Source: a virus
DNA: 64,000 nucleotides
Virus record (IMG/VR): IMGVR_UViG_3300025407_000799
Span: 1 to 64,000 of that record
Strand: one strand, 5' to 3'
Positions 16,186 to 24,759 of this stretch are shown here, one piece after another. The notes under the pieces are model-generated. The model searched no databases, was not told the origin of the DNA, and saw nothing but the letters and a program-made list of their open reading frames with translations. A program made the translations under genes and the position numbers. Position 1 is the stretch's first letter. Every line of letters starts with the position of its first letter.

Positions 16186-16205
16186 TTGTCAGCCTAAATT
16201 GACAA
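16186..16205 (+). promoter_or_regulatory. Leader stem-loop before the DNA polymerase ribosome site
   Basis: TTGTCA (16186-16191) pairs with TGACAA (16200-16205) around an 8-base loop GCCTAAAT. The ribosome site TGGAG begins at the next base and the ATG is at 16219. T4 and RB69 gp43 repress their own translation by binding a hairpin with an 8-base loop at the same place, so this is a candidate operator. The loop sequence differs from that of T4. Confidence 0.5.
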
Positions 16206-16218
16206 TGGAGAGTAAACT

Positions 16219-18888
16219 ATGTCTTATGTAGACGCATGGTTTGACCGCGAGAACGATATCGTTCGAGTAGTTGAACGCAACAAGAAAGGTGAAAGGGAAT
16301 TTAGAGATATTCCTGTACGCCATACATTTTATGTAAAAGACCCACGCGGCAAATTTACTTCAATTTACGGGGATACACTAACACGTATTATCTGTAAAAA
16401 CACAAAAGAACTACGTAAAGAACAGGCCATTAACAATGGCAAGGAAATGTTTGAATCAGACATTAATCCTATCTTTGTAACACTAAGCGAACACTATTTA
16501 AATCAGGATGCTCCTAAACTAAATGTAGCATTTTTCGATATTGAGGTAGACTTCGATCCAGAGCGTGGCTACGCTAGTCCAGATGATGCCTTCATGCCAA
16601 TTACTGCCATTGCCGTTTACTTGCAATGGATGGAAACTATGGTGTGTTTGGCTATTCCTCCCAAGAAATTAAAAATGGAGGATGCCAAAGAAATGGTCAA
16701 AGACTTTCCTAACACATATTTGTTTGATAACGAAGCAGATTTGTTGGACATGTTCTTGGATCTTATAAAAGATGCTGATGTTATTAGTGGTTGGAACAGT
16801 GAAGGGTTTGACGTACCTTATACAACAAATAGAGTTACAAAAGTGCTCAGCAAAGAAGATACTAGACGTTTCTGCTTGTTTGATCAATTTCCTAAACGTA
16901 GAGAATATGAAAAGTTTGGCCGTGATAGCGTAACCTATGACTACATTGGTCGCGTTCATTTAGACTATCTCGAACTGTACCGTAAGTATACGTATGAAGA
17001 ACGTCACAGTTATCGACTGGACGCTATTGCTGAATATGAATTAGGCAAGCGTAAAACACAATACGAAGGTACACTAGATCAATTATACAACAACGACTTT
17101 AAGACGTTTGTCGAATACAACATTAATGACTGTAAACTACTTGACGATTTGGACAAGAAATTAAAGTTCATGGATCTTGCCAATACACTGGCACATGAAA
17201 ATACAGTATTGTTACAAACAACAATGGGTGCTGTGGCTGTTACTGAACAGGCTATTATTAACGAAGCACATCGCAGAGGTTTCCAAGTTCCTAATAGAAC
17301 TAAGATGAGTGAGCGTGAAGAAAACACAGCAGCCGCAGGTGCTTATGTTGCTTATCCTAAAGAAGGCATTCACGATTGGATTGGCTCACTGGATATTAAC
17401 AGTCTGTATCCAAGTGCAATTCGTGCGCTCAACATGGGTCCGGAAACTATTATTGGTCAATTGCGTCAAACAATGACTGACGAGTATATTGAGGCACAAA
17501 TGGCAAAAGGTAAATCGTTTGCAGCTGCTTGGGAAGGTGTATTTGGTAGTTTAGAATACACAGCCGTTATGAACCAAGAGATTGGTACAGATATTACCAT
17601 CGACTGGGAAAATGGAGAAAGCGATGTATTAAGTGCTGCAGAAGTTTATAGACTAATATTTGAAAGCAATCAGCCTTGGGTTATTAGTGCTAATGGTACT
17701 ATCTTTACTTACGAGAAAGAAGGTATCATTCCTGGCTTGCTAAAACGCTGGTATGCAGAACGTAAAGAAATGCAGGCCAAATTAAAAGATGCTATAAAGG
17801 CAGGAAATAAAGTTGAAGAAGAATACTGGGATAAAAGACAGTTGGTTAAAAAGATTAACCTCAATAGTTTGTATGGCGCTATTCTTAATAGTGGTTGTAG
17901 GTTCTTTGATAAGCGTATTGGTCAGTCCACTACTCTTACTGGCAGGCAGATCGTAAAACACATGGCCGGTAAGGTCAATGAAATTATTGCCGGAGAATAT
18001 GACTACAGAGGTAAAGCTGTTATCTACGGTGACACTGACAGTTGTTATTTTAGTGCTTATAAGACACTACAAAAAGATATCGATACCGGTAAGATTCCTT
18101 GGACTAAAGAAACAGTTGTTGCTTTATATGACCAGATTGGTGAAGAAGTTAATACAACATTCCCTCAGTTTATGCTAGACACATTCCATGTACCTAAGTC
18201 ACGTGGAGAAGTTATTAAAGCAGGTAGAGAAATTGTTGGATCTAAAAGTTTGTTTATTACTAAGAAACGTTATGCTGTTCTTTATTATGATAAAGAAGGC
18301 AAGCGTACAGACATAGATGGCAAGCCTGGAAAGATCAAGGCCATGGGTTTAGATTTGAAGCGTAGTGATACTCCAGAATTTATTCAAGACTTTTTAAGTG
18401 ATGTTCTTGAAAAAGTTTTAACTGGTGCTAAAGAACAAGAAGTGCTGGATCAAATCAGCGAATTTAGAATTAAATTCAAAGCTCGTCCAGGTTGGGAGAA
18501 GGGTAGTCCAAAACGTGCCAATAAGATTACTGAATACCAAGGCAAAGAAGCAAAAGCTGGGAAGGCTAATATGCCTGGACATGTTCGTGCAAGTATTAAT
18601 TGGAATACATTAAAGCGTATGTACAATGACAAATATTCTATGGGTATTACAGACGGTGCCAAAGTTATCGTGTGTAAACTTAAACCTAATCCGTTAGGTT
18701 ACACATCAGTTGCATATCCAGTGGATGAACTGAGGTTACCACAGTGGTTCAAAGATTTACCATTTGATCACACTGAGATGGAACAGACCATCATTGACAA
18801 TAAGTTAGAAAACTTAATCGGTGTACTTAACTGGGACATTACATCAACAGAAGAAAAGAACACATTTAATAGTTTATTCGAGTTTTAA
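16219..18888 (+). CDS. 43: Replicative DNA polymerase, family B (T4 gp43-like)
   Basis: 889 residues (T4 gp43 has 898). Exonuclease motifs: FDIEVDFD (Asp107, Glu109), GWNSEGFDVPY and YNINDCKLLDDL. Polymerase motifs: A, SLDINSLYPS (Asp392-Pro398); B, KKINLNSLYGA (544-554); C, YGDTDS (603-608). KKRYAVLYY follows in the thumb region. Both polymerisation and proofreading should be active. The C-terminus ends TFNSLFEF, a short hydrophobic tail like those that bind the sliding clamp. It has a strong ribosome site 8 bases before the ATG and a leader hairpin, and it lies between dsbA and the UDP-glucose dehydrogenase-like gene, which starts 1 base after the stop. Confidence 0.97.
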   Translation: MSYVDAWFDRENDIVRVVERNKKGEREFRDIPVRHTFYVKDPRGKFTSIYGDTLTRIICKNTKELRKEQAINNGKEMFESDINPIFVTLSEHYLNQDAPKLNVAFFDIEVDFDPERGYASPDDAFMPITAIAVYLQWMETMVCLAIPPKKLKMEDAKEMVKDFPNTYLFDNEADLLDMFLDLIKDADVISGWNSEGFDVPYTTNRVTKVLSKEDTRRFCLFDQFPKRREYEKFGRDSVTYDYIGRVHLDYLELYRKYTYEERHSYRLDAIAEYELGKRKTQYEGTLDQLYNNDFKTFVEYNINDCKLLDDLDKKLKFMDLANTLAHENTVLLQTTMGAVAVTEQAIINEAHRRGFQVPNRTKMSEREENTAAAGAYVAYPKEGIHDWIGSLDINSLYPSAIRALNMGPETIIGQLRQTMTDEYIEAQMAKGKSFAAAWEGVFGSLEYTAVMNQEIGTDITIDWENGESDVLSAAEVYRLIFESNQPWVISANGTIFTYEKEGIIPGLLKRWYAERKEMQAKLKDAIKAGNKVEEEYWDKRQLVKKINLNSLYGAILNSGCRFFDKRIGQSTTLTGRQIVKHMAGKVNEIIAGEYDYRGKAVIYGDTDSCYFSAYKTLQKDIDTGKIPWTKETVVALYDQIGEEVNTTFPQFMLDTFHVPKSRGEVIKAGREIVGSKSLFITKKRYAVLYYDKEGKRTDIDGKPGKIKAMGLDLKRSDTPEFIQDFLSDVLEKVLTGAKEQEVLDQISEFRIKFKARPGWEKGSPKRANKITEYQGKEAKAGKANMPGHVRASINWNTLKRMYNDKYSMGITDGAKVIVCKLKPNPLGYTSVAYPVDELRLPQWFKDLPFDHTEMEQTIIDNKLENLIGVLNWDITSTEEKNTFNSLFEF

Positions 18889-18889
18889 T

Positions 18890-19681
18890 ATGAAAATTAT
18901 AATTGCAGGTTACGGATTTGTTGGAAAGGCGGTTGTAGAATCGTTAAAAAATATAATAGTATATATTGTTGATCCAAAATATAATACAAGTCAAATATCA
19001 CAAAATGAAGATGCAGATGGTATTATTATTTGCGTAGGAACTCCCAGTACTGATATTGGAGATTGCGATGTCAGTCAAATTTATCAAGTAATGGATCAAG
19101 TTCCCGAGACTATGCCAGTGTTAATTAAATCAACTATCCGTCCAGATTACCTAAATAGACTATTGGTAAATTATCCCAAACATAGCATTTGCTATAGTCC
19201 AGAATTTTTACGTGCGGCAACTGCTAACGAAGATTTTGCCAACCAAACATATATGGTGTTAGGCGGGTTTGATCCAAATTGGATGTGGGAGAATTTATTT
19301 AAACAATCTCTTAAAAACCTAAATACAATTGAACATTGTACACTAACAGAAGCCGCTATGGTAAAATATGCCACTAATTGTTTCCTAAGTGTCAAAGTAG
19401 CGTTCTTTAATCAGATTTACGATATGTGCCAAGCTAATGGTGCAGACTATAACAAGATTGTCGAACTATTAAAATTGGATGAGCGTATGGGTACAAGTCA
19501 TATGCAAGTTCCAGGGCCAGATGGAAGTCGTGGATTTGGGGGTGCTTGCTTCCCTAAAGATACATCAGCATTTATGTATTATGCCGATTCATTACAAATG
19601 TCGCACACACTTGTGGAATCGGCAATAAAATATAATAAACGAGTTAGAAAAACATTGACATTGTCACAAAAACCTATATAA
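18890..19681 (+). CDS. UDP-glucose/GDP-mannose dehydrogenase-like protein (short form)
   Basis: The frame opens at 18821, but the ATG at 18890, directly after the polymerase stop (TAATATG), starts the family at MKIIIAGYGFVG. 263 residues, against about 390-440 for full-length enzymes. Present: the Rossmann NAD motif GYGFVG, IIICVGTPST, IKSTIRPDY, YSPEFLR, the central helix (EAAMVKYATNCFLSVKVAFF) and the catalytic cysteine in GFGGACFPKD (Cys220). The C-terminal UDP-sugar-binding domain is missing, so the protein may be a minimal enzyme or act on another nucleotide sugar. It splits polymerase from clamp, an unusual place, and its 3' end contains the clamp promoter. Confidence 0.85.
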   Translation: MKIIIAGYGFVGKAVVESLKNIIVYIVDPKYNTSQISQNEDADGIIICVGTPSTDIGDCDVSQIYQVMDQVPETMPVLIKSTIRPDYLNRLLVNYPKHSICYSPEFLRAATANEDFANQTYMVLGGFDPNWMWENLFKQSLKNLNTIEHCTLTEAAMVKYATNCFLSVKVAFFNQIYDMCQANGADYNKIVELLKLDERMGTSHMQVPGPDGSRGFGGACFPKDTSAFMYYADSLQMSHTLVESAIKYNKRVRKTLTLSQKPI

Positions 19682-19682
19682 T
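19655..19682 (+). promoter_or_regulatory. Consensus promoter for the sliding clamp gene
   Basis: TTGACA (19655-19660), 16 bp, TATAAT (19677-19682): both hexamers are perfect. The -35 is part of a small palindrome TGACA-T-TGTCA (19656-19666), which could be an operator. The predicted start is near 19689, so the leader is about 14 bases and just includes the GGAG. Confidence 0.75.
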
Positions 19683-19702
19683 AACAAAACATGGAGATCC
19701 TT

Positions 19703-20434
19703 ATGAAAGACTTTTTACAAGACCTAGTAGCACATACGCACAGTTTGGGCTTTTTACCTTTGGTCAAGGTAAGTGCAACTGACACAGAAACAAATATCGA
19801 GTCAATGGCTGAAGATCGTAGCGTTATCCTTAATGCTAAGACCAAGGAGCCCGTTGAAAACCTAGAAGGCACTTTTGGTATGCCTAACTTAAACAAGTTA
19901 GACATTCATTTGAAGTGCCCAGAGTACAAAGAAAACTTTACTATCGATGTTGTTACACAAAATCGTAACGGTGAAGATATTCCAACAGGCTTGCACTTTA
20001 AGAATGGTGCCGGTGACTTCGAAAACGACTATCGTTTTATGAATAGCGATATCATTAATGAAAAAATGAAATCAGTTAAATTCAAAGGTGCTAAGTGGGA
20101 TATTGAATTTGCGCCAACAATGGCTAGTATTCAAAAATTAAAATTCCAAGCAGCTGCTCACACTGAAGAGCAAACATTCCAGGTTAGTGTTGACAATAAC
20201 AATTTAGTTTTTAAATTCGGCGATGCAACTACACATGCAGGTTCCTTTGTATTCCAAAGAGGTGTTACTGGAAAATTACGTCAAACATGGAGTTGGCCTG
20301 TTAGTCAAGTTCAAAGCATTTTGAACTTAAATGGTGACAAGACTGTTCGCATCGCAGATGCAGGAGCACTACAAATTACCGTAGATAGCGGACTTGCAGA
20401 ATACGAATACATTTTACCAGCACAGAGCAAATAA
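19703..20434 (+). CDS. 45: Sliding clamp (T4 gp45-like, tentative)
   Basis: 243 residues. An in-frame ATG at 19691 exists, but its own codons contain the GGAG ribosome site (19693-19696) for the ATG at 19703, so the latter is chosen. The length is near T4 gp45 (228). The pattern of short alternating strands and helices, with GTFGMPNLNKLDIHLKC resembling the clamp segment that reads DLNxFLGxLSL in T4-like phages, and the terminal LAEYEYILPAQ, suggests a processivity clamp. Location downstream of the polymerase with its own strong promoter supports this. No single diagnostic residue exists, so structure prediction would be the test. Confidence 0.65.
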   Translation: MKDFLQDLVAHTHSLGFLPLVKVSATDTETNIESMAEDRSVILNAKTKEPVENLEGTFGMPNLNKLDIHLKCPEYKENFTIDVVTQNRNGEDIPTGLHFKNGAGDFENDYRFMNSDIINEKMKSVKFKGAKWDIEFAPTMASIQKLKFQAAAHTEEQTFQVSVDNNNLVFKFGDATTHAGSFVFQRGVTGKLRQTWSWPVSQVQSILNLNGDKTVRIADAGALQITVDSGLAEYEYILPAQSK

Positions 20435-20435
20435 C

Positions 20436-20789
20436 ATGACTCAAGAACAAATTTTAGTAGCATGTGTATTATGGGCGGTGTGTATGGCCATTAGTTACAC
20501 ACACAGCGGTTGGCGCAATATGCGTGACTGTTATATGATGTGGTTTACCAAAGAATATTGGACTGGATACAATACTGTAGAATTTGTTAGCTGGTTAGCT
20601 AAAGCAATCATTATTATTCCTGGATTAATCTTTGGAATTCAAATATGGGAATTGTATTACCTAACACTCTTAACAAGTGTCACACTTATATGGGCTAGCC
20701 GTAAAAAAGCCTTGCCAACCCTAGTAGGTTTCAATACAATGTGGGCTTGGCTAAGTTTAATGGTTCTAGCACAGCATTGGATCAAATGA
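20436..20789 (+). CDS. Unknown integral membrane protein
   Basis: 117 residues, starting at the ATG 1 base after the clamp stop; the in-frame codons before it overlap the clamp gene and are unlikely to be used. Three or four membrane segments are visible: ILVACVLWAVCMAISY, AKAIIIIPGLIFGI, LYYLTLLTSVTLIWA and TMWAWLSLMVLAQHW. It is Trp- and Tyr-rich with short loops. Function unknown. The stop overlaps the next ATG (ATGA). Confidence 0.65.
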   Translation: MTQEQILVACVLWAVCMAISYTHSGWRNMRDCYMMWFTKEYWTGYNTVEFVSWLAKAIIIIPGLIFGIQIWELYYLTLLTSVTLIWASRKKALPTLVGFNTMWAWLSLMVLAQHWIK

Positions 20790-21043
20790 TTAAAAATTTA
20801 CTTAAACGCTTTTTCTGTCCTTATAAAGGCCCTGTTGGAGAACAATTAGGACTTATCGAAGGCATGAGTGCAGATCAGTATACTTGTCCAGAATTAAAAA
20901 ATAGGATTGTTTCCAGGTATAAAGTAATTTGTTTTCCACCTGAAACTCCACTAAGTAATCCAACAAACTACGATCCCTTAAATCCGCCTGCGGGATGGAG
21001 ATGGGATCCGTATTACGAGATATGGCATAAAACTAATGAATAA
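20786..21043 (+). CDS. Small unknown protein
   Basis: 85 residues from the ATG overlapping the previous stop; a longer frame from 20741 would overlap that gene by 49 bases. MIKNLLKRFFCP is a short amphipathic basic start. A Pro/Trp/Tyr-rich end (NPPAGWRWDPYYEIWHKTNE) follows and resembles tails of other small phage proteins. It overlaps the dpdA-like gene by 8 bases. No family recognised. Confidence 0.6.
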   Translation: MIKNLLKRFFCPYKGPVGEQLGLIEGMSADQYTCPELKNRIVSRYKVICFPPETPLSNPTNYDPLNPPAGWRWDPYYEIWHKTNE

Positions 21044-22739
21044 GAATTTAACAGCGACACAAAACGATTATGCATATTTCCTGCCGGCAACGTCGGGATT
21101 TTATAGCACCTATATAGGTAAACAGCGTCATAGCAATTACGTAGATCCGGCACGTATTCCTGCCAGCTTCGGTCCGTTAGGCATTGAAGCTATGAACTAC
21201 TTGAATCCTAACGCATCGTTCTATTTTGATCATTGTTTGTATTCAGCTGGACATGCTAATTTAGATTTGGCAAAGTCTGATCCTAGTGAAGACATGTTTC
21301 GTAACAGAGACCGTACAACTAGTTGGGTATTAGGGGACTCGGGTGGTTTCCAAATTGGTAAGGGTGTATGGGCAGGTGAATGGAATGATCCAAATGGTCC
21401 AGTAGTTGCACAACGTATGGCTGAAGCAGTTGCTAAAGGCATCGAGTTGGTTCCACAACTACATCCAACTGGACATCCTAAAACTGATAAGAACGGTAAT
21501 CCAAAGTATACTAAAATTGATCATGCTAAACTATATCAGGATCAGTTAGATGCGGCACAAAAGAAACGTGAACAAGTTCTTGCGTGGATGGATGCACTTA
21601 TGGATTATGGCATGGTACTTGATATCCCAGCATGGGTTGGACGTAGTCCAGTTGGTGCTAAGAACAGTGGTGTTGCCGATTATCCACAAGCTGTTGCAGC
21701 CACAAAATACAATAACGAGTATTTTATTAAGCATCGTACAGGTGCTTGTAAATTCTTAAATGTATTGCAAGGCGAAAATCATAAGCAAGCAGAAGATTGG
21801 TATCAGCAGATGAAAGACTTCTGTGATCCTAAAAAGTACGACAAGCCATTTAACGGCTGGGCAATGGGCGGACAAAACATGTGCGACGTAGACTTAGTCT
21901 TACGCAGAATTGTAGCATTAAAGTTTGACGGCTTGCTAGAAGAAGGTCATCAAGACTGGATGCACTTTTTGGGTACAAGTAAACTGGAATGGGCATTACT
22001 ACTAACAGATATTCAACGTGCTGTTCGTAAATATCACAATCCTAAGTTCACAATTAGTTTTGATTGTGCTAGTCCATTCCTTGCTACCGCTAATGGACAG
22101 ATTTATGTACAAACAGAAATCAAAGATCGTGAAAAATGGTTGTATAGAATGTTGCCTAGTTTAGATAATAAAAAATATGCTAGCGATACAAGATTGTTTA
22201 AAGATGTTGTTGTACAAGATGGATGGTTTAAAAACTTTGAATCTAGTCCATTGATGGATGGTGTTAAGGTTAATGAGATTTGCATCTACGGCCCAGGCGA
22301 TTTGAATAAGATTGGTAAGGAAGGCAAAACATCATGGGATAGTTTCACCTATGCTATTATGATGGGGCATAATGTTTGGTTGCATTTGAATAGTGTACAA
22401 GAAGCTAATCGTCAGTATGACGCTGGTTTATGTCCGGCTATGTTAGTACAGGAAAAATTCAACAGAATTTTCTTTAGGGATGTAGTAGATGATATTTTTA
22501 GTGCTCCAGATCGTGCTACAGCTATTGATATTATCGACAAAAATGATAAATTTTGGCAGGCTATTCCTGGAACACGCGGCGCAATTGGTAAGAAAACTGT
22601 CAATGCTAGTGGTATGTTTTCCGAATTATTTGTAACAGTAGAGCCAGATGTTGTACAATTGGAAGATGAAGCAGATTTTGACGAATCTGCAGTTGATAAA
22701 CTCGATGCTTTAGAGGCCAGTGTACATGACATTACCTGA
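21036..22739 (+). CDS. dpdA: DpdA-like DNA-guanine transglycosylase (TGT superfamily)
   Basis: 567 residues. TGT enzymes swap guanine for a 7-deazaguanine base in tRNA; the DpdA branch does so in DNA. Family features: VLGDSGGFQ with the general-base Asp101, LNVLQGE, the glycine loop GWAMGGQ (275-280), FLGTSKLEWALL, and SFDCASP with the probable nucleophile Asp343, matching DxFDCVxPTR of TGT. The typical C-terminal zinc site CxCxxC is not seen, as expected for DpdA rather than tRNA TGT. About 170 extra residues lie after the catalytic core. FolE, QueD and QueE in the same operon supply the substrate pathway, which supports DNA rather than tRNA as target. It overlaps both neighbours. Confidence 0.85.
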   Translation: MNKNLTATQNDYAYFLPATSGFYSTYIGKQRHSNYVDPARIPASFGPLGIEAMNYLNPNASFYFDHCLYSAGHANLDLAKSDPSEDMFRNRDRTTSWVLGDSGGFQIGKGVWAGEWNDPNGPVVAQRMAEAVAKGIELVPQLHPTGHPKTDKNGNPKYTKIDHAKLYQDQLDAAQKKREQVLAWMDALMDYGMVLDIPAWVGRSPVGAKNSGVADYPQAVAATKYNNEYFIKHRTGACKFLNVLQGENHKQAEDWYQQMKDFCDPKKYDKPFNGWAMGGQNMCDVDLVLRRIVALKFDGLLEEGHQDWMHFLGTSKLEWALLLTDIQRAVRKYHNPKFTISFDCASPFLATANGQIYVQTEIKDREKWLYRMLPSLDNKKYASDTRLFKDVVVQDGWFKNFESSPLMDGVKVNEICIYGPGDLNKIGKEGKTSWDSFTYAIMMGHNVWLHLNSVQEANRQYDAGLCPAMLVQEKFNRIFFRDVVDDIFSAPDRATAIDIIDKNDKFWQAIPGTRGAIGKKTVNASGMFSELFVTVEPDVVQLEDEADFDESAVDKLDALEASVHDIT

Positions 22740-22986
22740 TGAACGATTTAGAAGTATACAACGTACAGAAGAATTCTTAACAGATTTGATGAATCCTCAA
22801 AAAACTCCACGTATTCCAAAAGAACTACGTGAGAGAGCACGGTGGTGTTTGCGTCATTATCCTAGTTATCATAATTTAAAAGAATTAGAACGTGCGGCTC
22901 CTAATGTTGTTCAAGAACGTATGGAAGATGTTCATCGTATGATCAAGTATTGGGAAGAAGGAAAGAAGTTTACAAATGAAGACTAG
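22726..22986 (+). CDS. BPSL0761-like small protein
   Basis: 86 residues from the ATG at 22726 (GAGG site 9 bases upstream). Two codons upstream a GTG at 22720 is possible but overlaps dpdA more. MTLPDERFRSIQRTEEFLTD, LMNPQKTPRIPKELRERARW and CLRHYPSYHNL match the small proteins of BPSL0761 type that I know from Betaproteobacteria (PDER, PxKTPRVPxxxRxRA, LRHYPS). Their function is unknown. It may mark gene exchange with a betaproteobacterial host. It overlaps the next gene by 11 bases. Confidence 0.7.
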   Translation: MTLPDERFRSIQRTEEFLTDLMNPQKTPRIPKELRERARWCLRHYPSYHNLKELERAAPNVVQERMEDVHRMIKYWEEGKKFTNED

Positions 22987-23857
22987 TCTAATTGTCGGGA
23001 TGGGTATTGGTAATCTATACGCCAAAGTGTTAGACGATCTTGGGCATGGGGTTATTACAGTAGATAGTGATCCTGCTAAAGGTGCTAGTTTTACATCCGT
23101 AGAGGATGCTATTAAAGAATGTCGTATGTTTGATACTGTACATATCTGCACACCTAATTTTACACACGCTAAATTAGCTAGACAAGTAGCCCCACATGCT
23201 AATATTGTGTTTATTGAAAAGCCAGGTGTTAGTACCAGTGCTGCATGGAGCAATATTGTATTAGACAATCCTAACACACGCTTCATGATGGTTAAAAACA
23301 ACATGTGGCGTAGTAACATTGCCGATTTACAAGCATTAGCCAACAAGGCTAAAATTGTAAACATACGATGGATTAGAAAAAACTGTGTTCCACACCCAGG
23401 CAGTTGGTTTACCACACGTGAGTTGGCATTTGGTGGAGTTAGCAGAGACCTAATGCCACACCTGTTGAGTTTGTACATAGCATTGAATCCCAATTGGCGC
23501 ACTGAGTCAGTTAACGGCAAGGGCGCACAAATGATGTGGACGTTAAAAGATATCGAAAGTACCGAATACGGAGTAGTCAACTCCAACGGCACATACGATG
23601 TAGATGATAAATGTCATATTGATTTTGGTAGCAAGTGGGGTTGTCAGGCAGATTGGCGTAATATGATTGCTGATAATAGTTCTATACAATTTATTATGCA
23701 GGATAACAGTGTAGAAGTATTTGATCTCGGGTGGTGTCCTGAAGATGCATACAAAAATATGATACAGGATGCTGTTAATAATTTAAACAACATGGATTTT
23801 TGGTCTGAGCAACTAGCACAAGACTTGTTTATCCATCAACAAATAGAAACATTATGA
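22976..23857 (+). CDS. Gfo/Idh/MocA-type NAD(P)-dependent oxidoreductase
   Basis: 293 residues. The N-terminal Rossmann fold starts at once (SLIVGMGIGNLYAKVLDDLG), with the acidic Asp at the end of strand 2 (VITVDSDP) that usually selects NAD. DTVHICTPNFTHAKLA and FIEKPG (the EKP motif) are signatures of this family of sugar and inositol dehydrogenases. The C-terminal half is a mixed sheet as in the family. Substrate unknown; next to a medium-chain dehydrogenase and near a glycosyltransferase, a nucleotide-sugar or glycan-precursor role is likely. It overlaps the following gene by 4 bases. Confidence 0.75.
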   Translation: MKTSLIVGMGIGNLYAKVLDDLGHGVITVDSDPAKGASFTSVEDAIKECRMFDTVHICTPNFTHAKLARQVAPHANIVFIEKPGVSTSAAWSNIVLDNPNTRFMMVKNNMWRSNIADLQALANKAKIVNIRWIRKNCVPHPGSWFTTRELAFGGVSRDLMPHLLSLYIALNPNWRTESVNGKGAQMMWTLKDIESTEYGVVNSNGTYDVDDKCHIDFGSKWGCQADWRNMIADNSSIQFIMQDNSVEVFDLGWCPEDAYKNMIQDAVNNLNNMDFWSEQLAQDLFIHQQIETL

Positions 23858-24759
23858 AAGTAAAATGTTTACAAACTAGGGGCCAAGGTTATTTTGAAGA
23901 AGTAGACTATGAAATTCCTGCATGGGATCAAAATAATATCTACGTTCGTGCTGTAATGACTGGTGTGTGTCGAAGTGATATAGACATGATGTTGGGCGAC
24001 TTTGGCCCATTGCCATTACACATGCAAGGACACGAAGGTATTGGACAAGTTATGTCAGTTGGTGCTAGTTGTACCGATGTTAAAACTGGAGATTATGTTG
24101 CCACACGTGGTGAACCCGCTTATGCTGATCAGTATACTGTACGTAAAGGTGAATATGTAAAAATTCCCGAAGCGCATCCTCGTTATATTTTAGAACCAGT
24201 GGCTTGTGGTATTAACCTTATTGAGCAAGCTACCGAGTATCTACAGGATCGTCAAGGCACACATGAAAATAACCGTATGCTTATTATTGGTAGTGGATTC
24301 CTTGCTTGGGTTGCTTATCATACAATGCGTCTGAATGGTTACATTTTCCACGTAGATGTACTAGGTCACAACAATCGAGAACTTTGGGGCGATAAACTGT
24401 TATCAAGTACTATCGAAAACTACGATGTTGTAATTGATCTTACTGGAAACTACGAACTAGGTACACAAATTAACCTAAATAACAATGCGGTGATTGTGGA
24501 CGGTGTTGGTAAAGCTGTGTCAAAACAAGAAGCACAGGCACAGCTTTGGAAAGCTGTTACAACTATCAAGCCCAGTCCTCGTAATCCAAAGTTTATCGAT
24601 TGTATGCACATGGCCAAGTATTGGATTGAAAAAGGTTATCTAGAGGTTGATTCTTTTTGGACTAGAAGTTATAATCGTACTACTGAATGGCAACAAGCGT
24701 TTGCGGACGGCGTTAATCGTCCGAGTGGTTACAGCAGAGGTTATATTAAATGGGACTAA
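23854..24759 (+). CDS. Zinc-type alcohol dehydrogenase (MDR superfamily), short
   Basis: 301 residues, against about 340-350 for typical members. GVCRSDIDMMLGDFG has the catalytic zinc Cys, MQGHEGIGQVMSVG the GHE motif, VKTGDYVATRG the next strand, and ILEPVACGINLIE the family EP-A motif. The nucleotide-binding part is short (MLIIGSGFLAWVAYHTMRLN, lacking the usual GxGxxG). The substrate is unknown. With the neighbouring Gfo/Idh enzyme it resembles a two-step oxidation/reduction module for a sugar. It overlaps both neighbours by 4 and 10 bases. Confidence 0.75.
   Translation: MKVKCLQTRGQGYFEEVDYEIPAWDQNNIYVRAVMTGVCRSDIDMMLGDFGPLPLHMQGHEGIGQVMSVGASCTDVKTGDYVATRGEPAYADQYTVRKGEYVKIPEAHPRYILEPVACGINLIEQATEYLQDRQGTHENNRMLIIGSGFLAWVAYHTMRLNGYIFHVDVLGHNNRELWGDKLLSSTIENYDVVIDLTGNYELGTQINLNNNAVIVDGVGKAVSKQEAQAQLWKAVTTIKPSPRNPKFIDCMHMAKYWIEKGYLEVDSFWTRSYNRTTEWQQAFADGVNRPSGYSRGYIKWD

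Noticed and set aside
18952-18957. TATAAT inside the UDP-glucose dehydrogenase-like gene
   Set aside because: No usable -35 at 16-18 bp and no gene start soon after.
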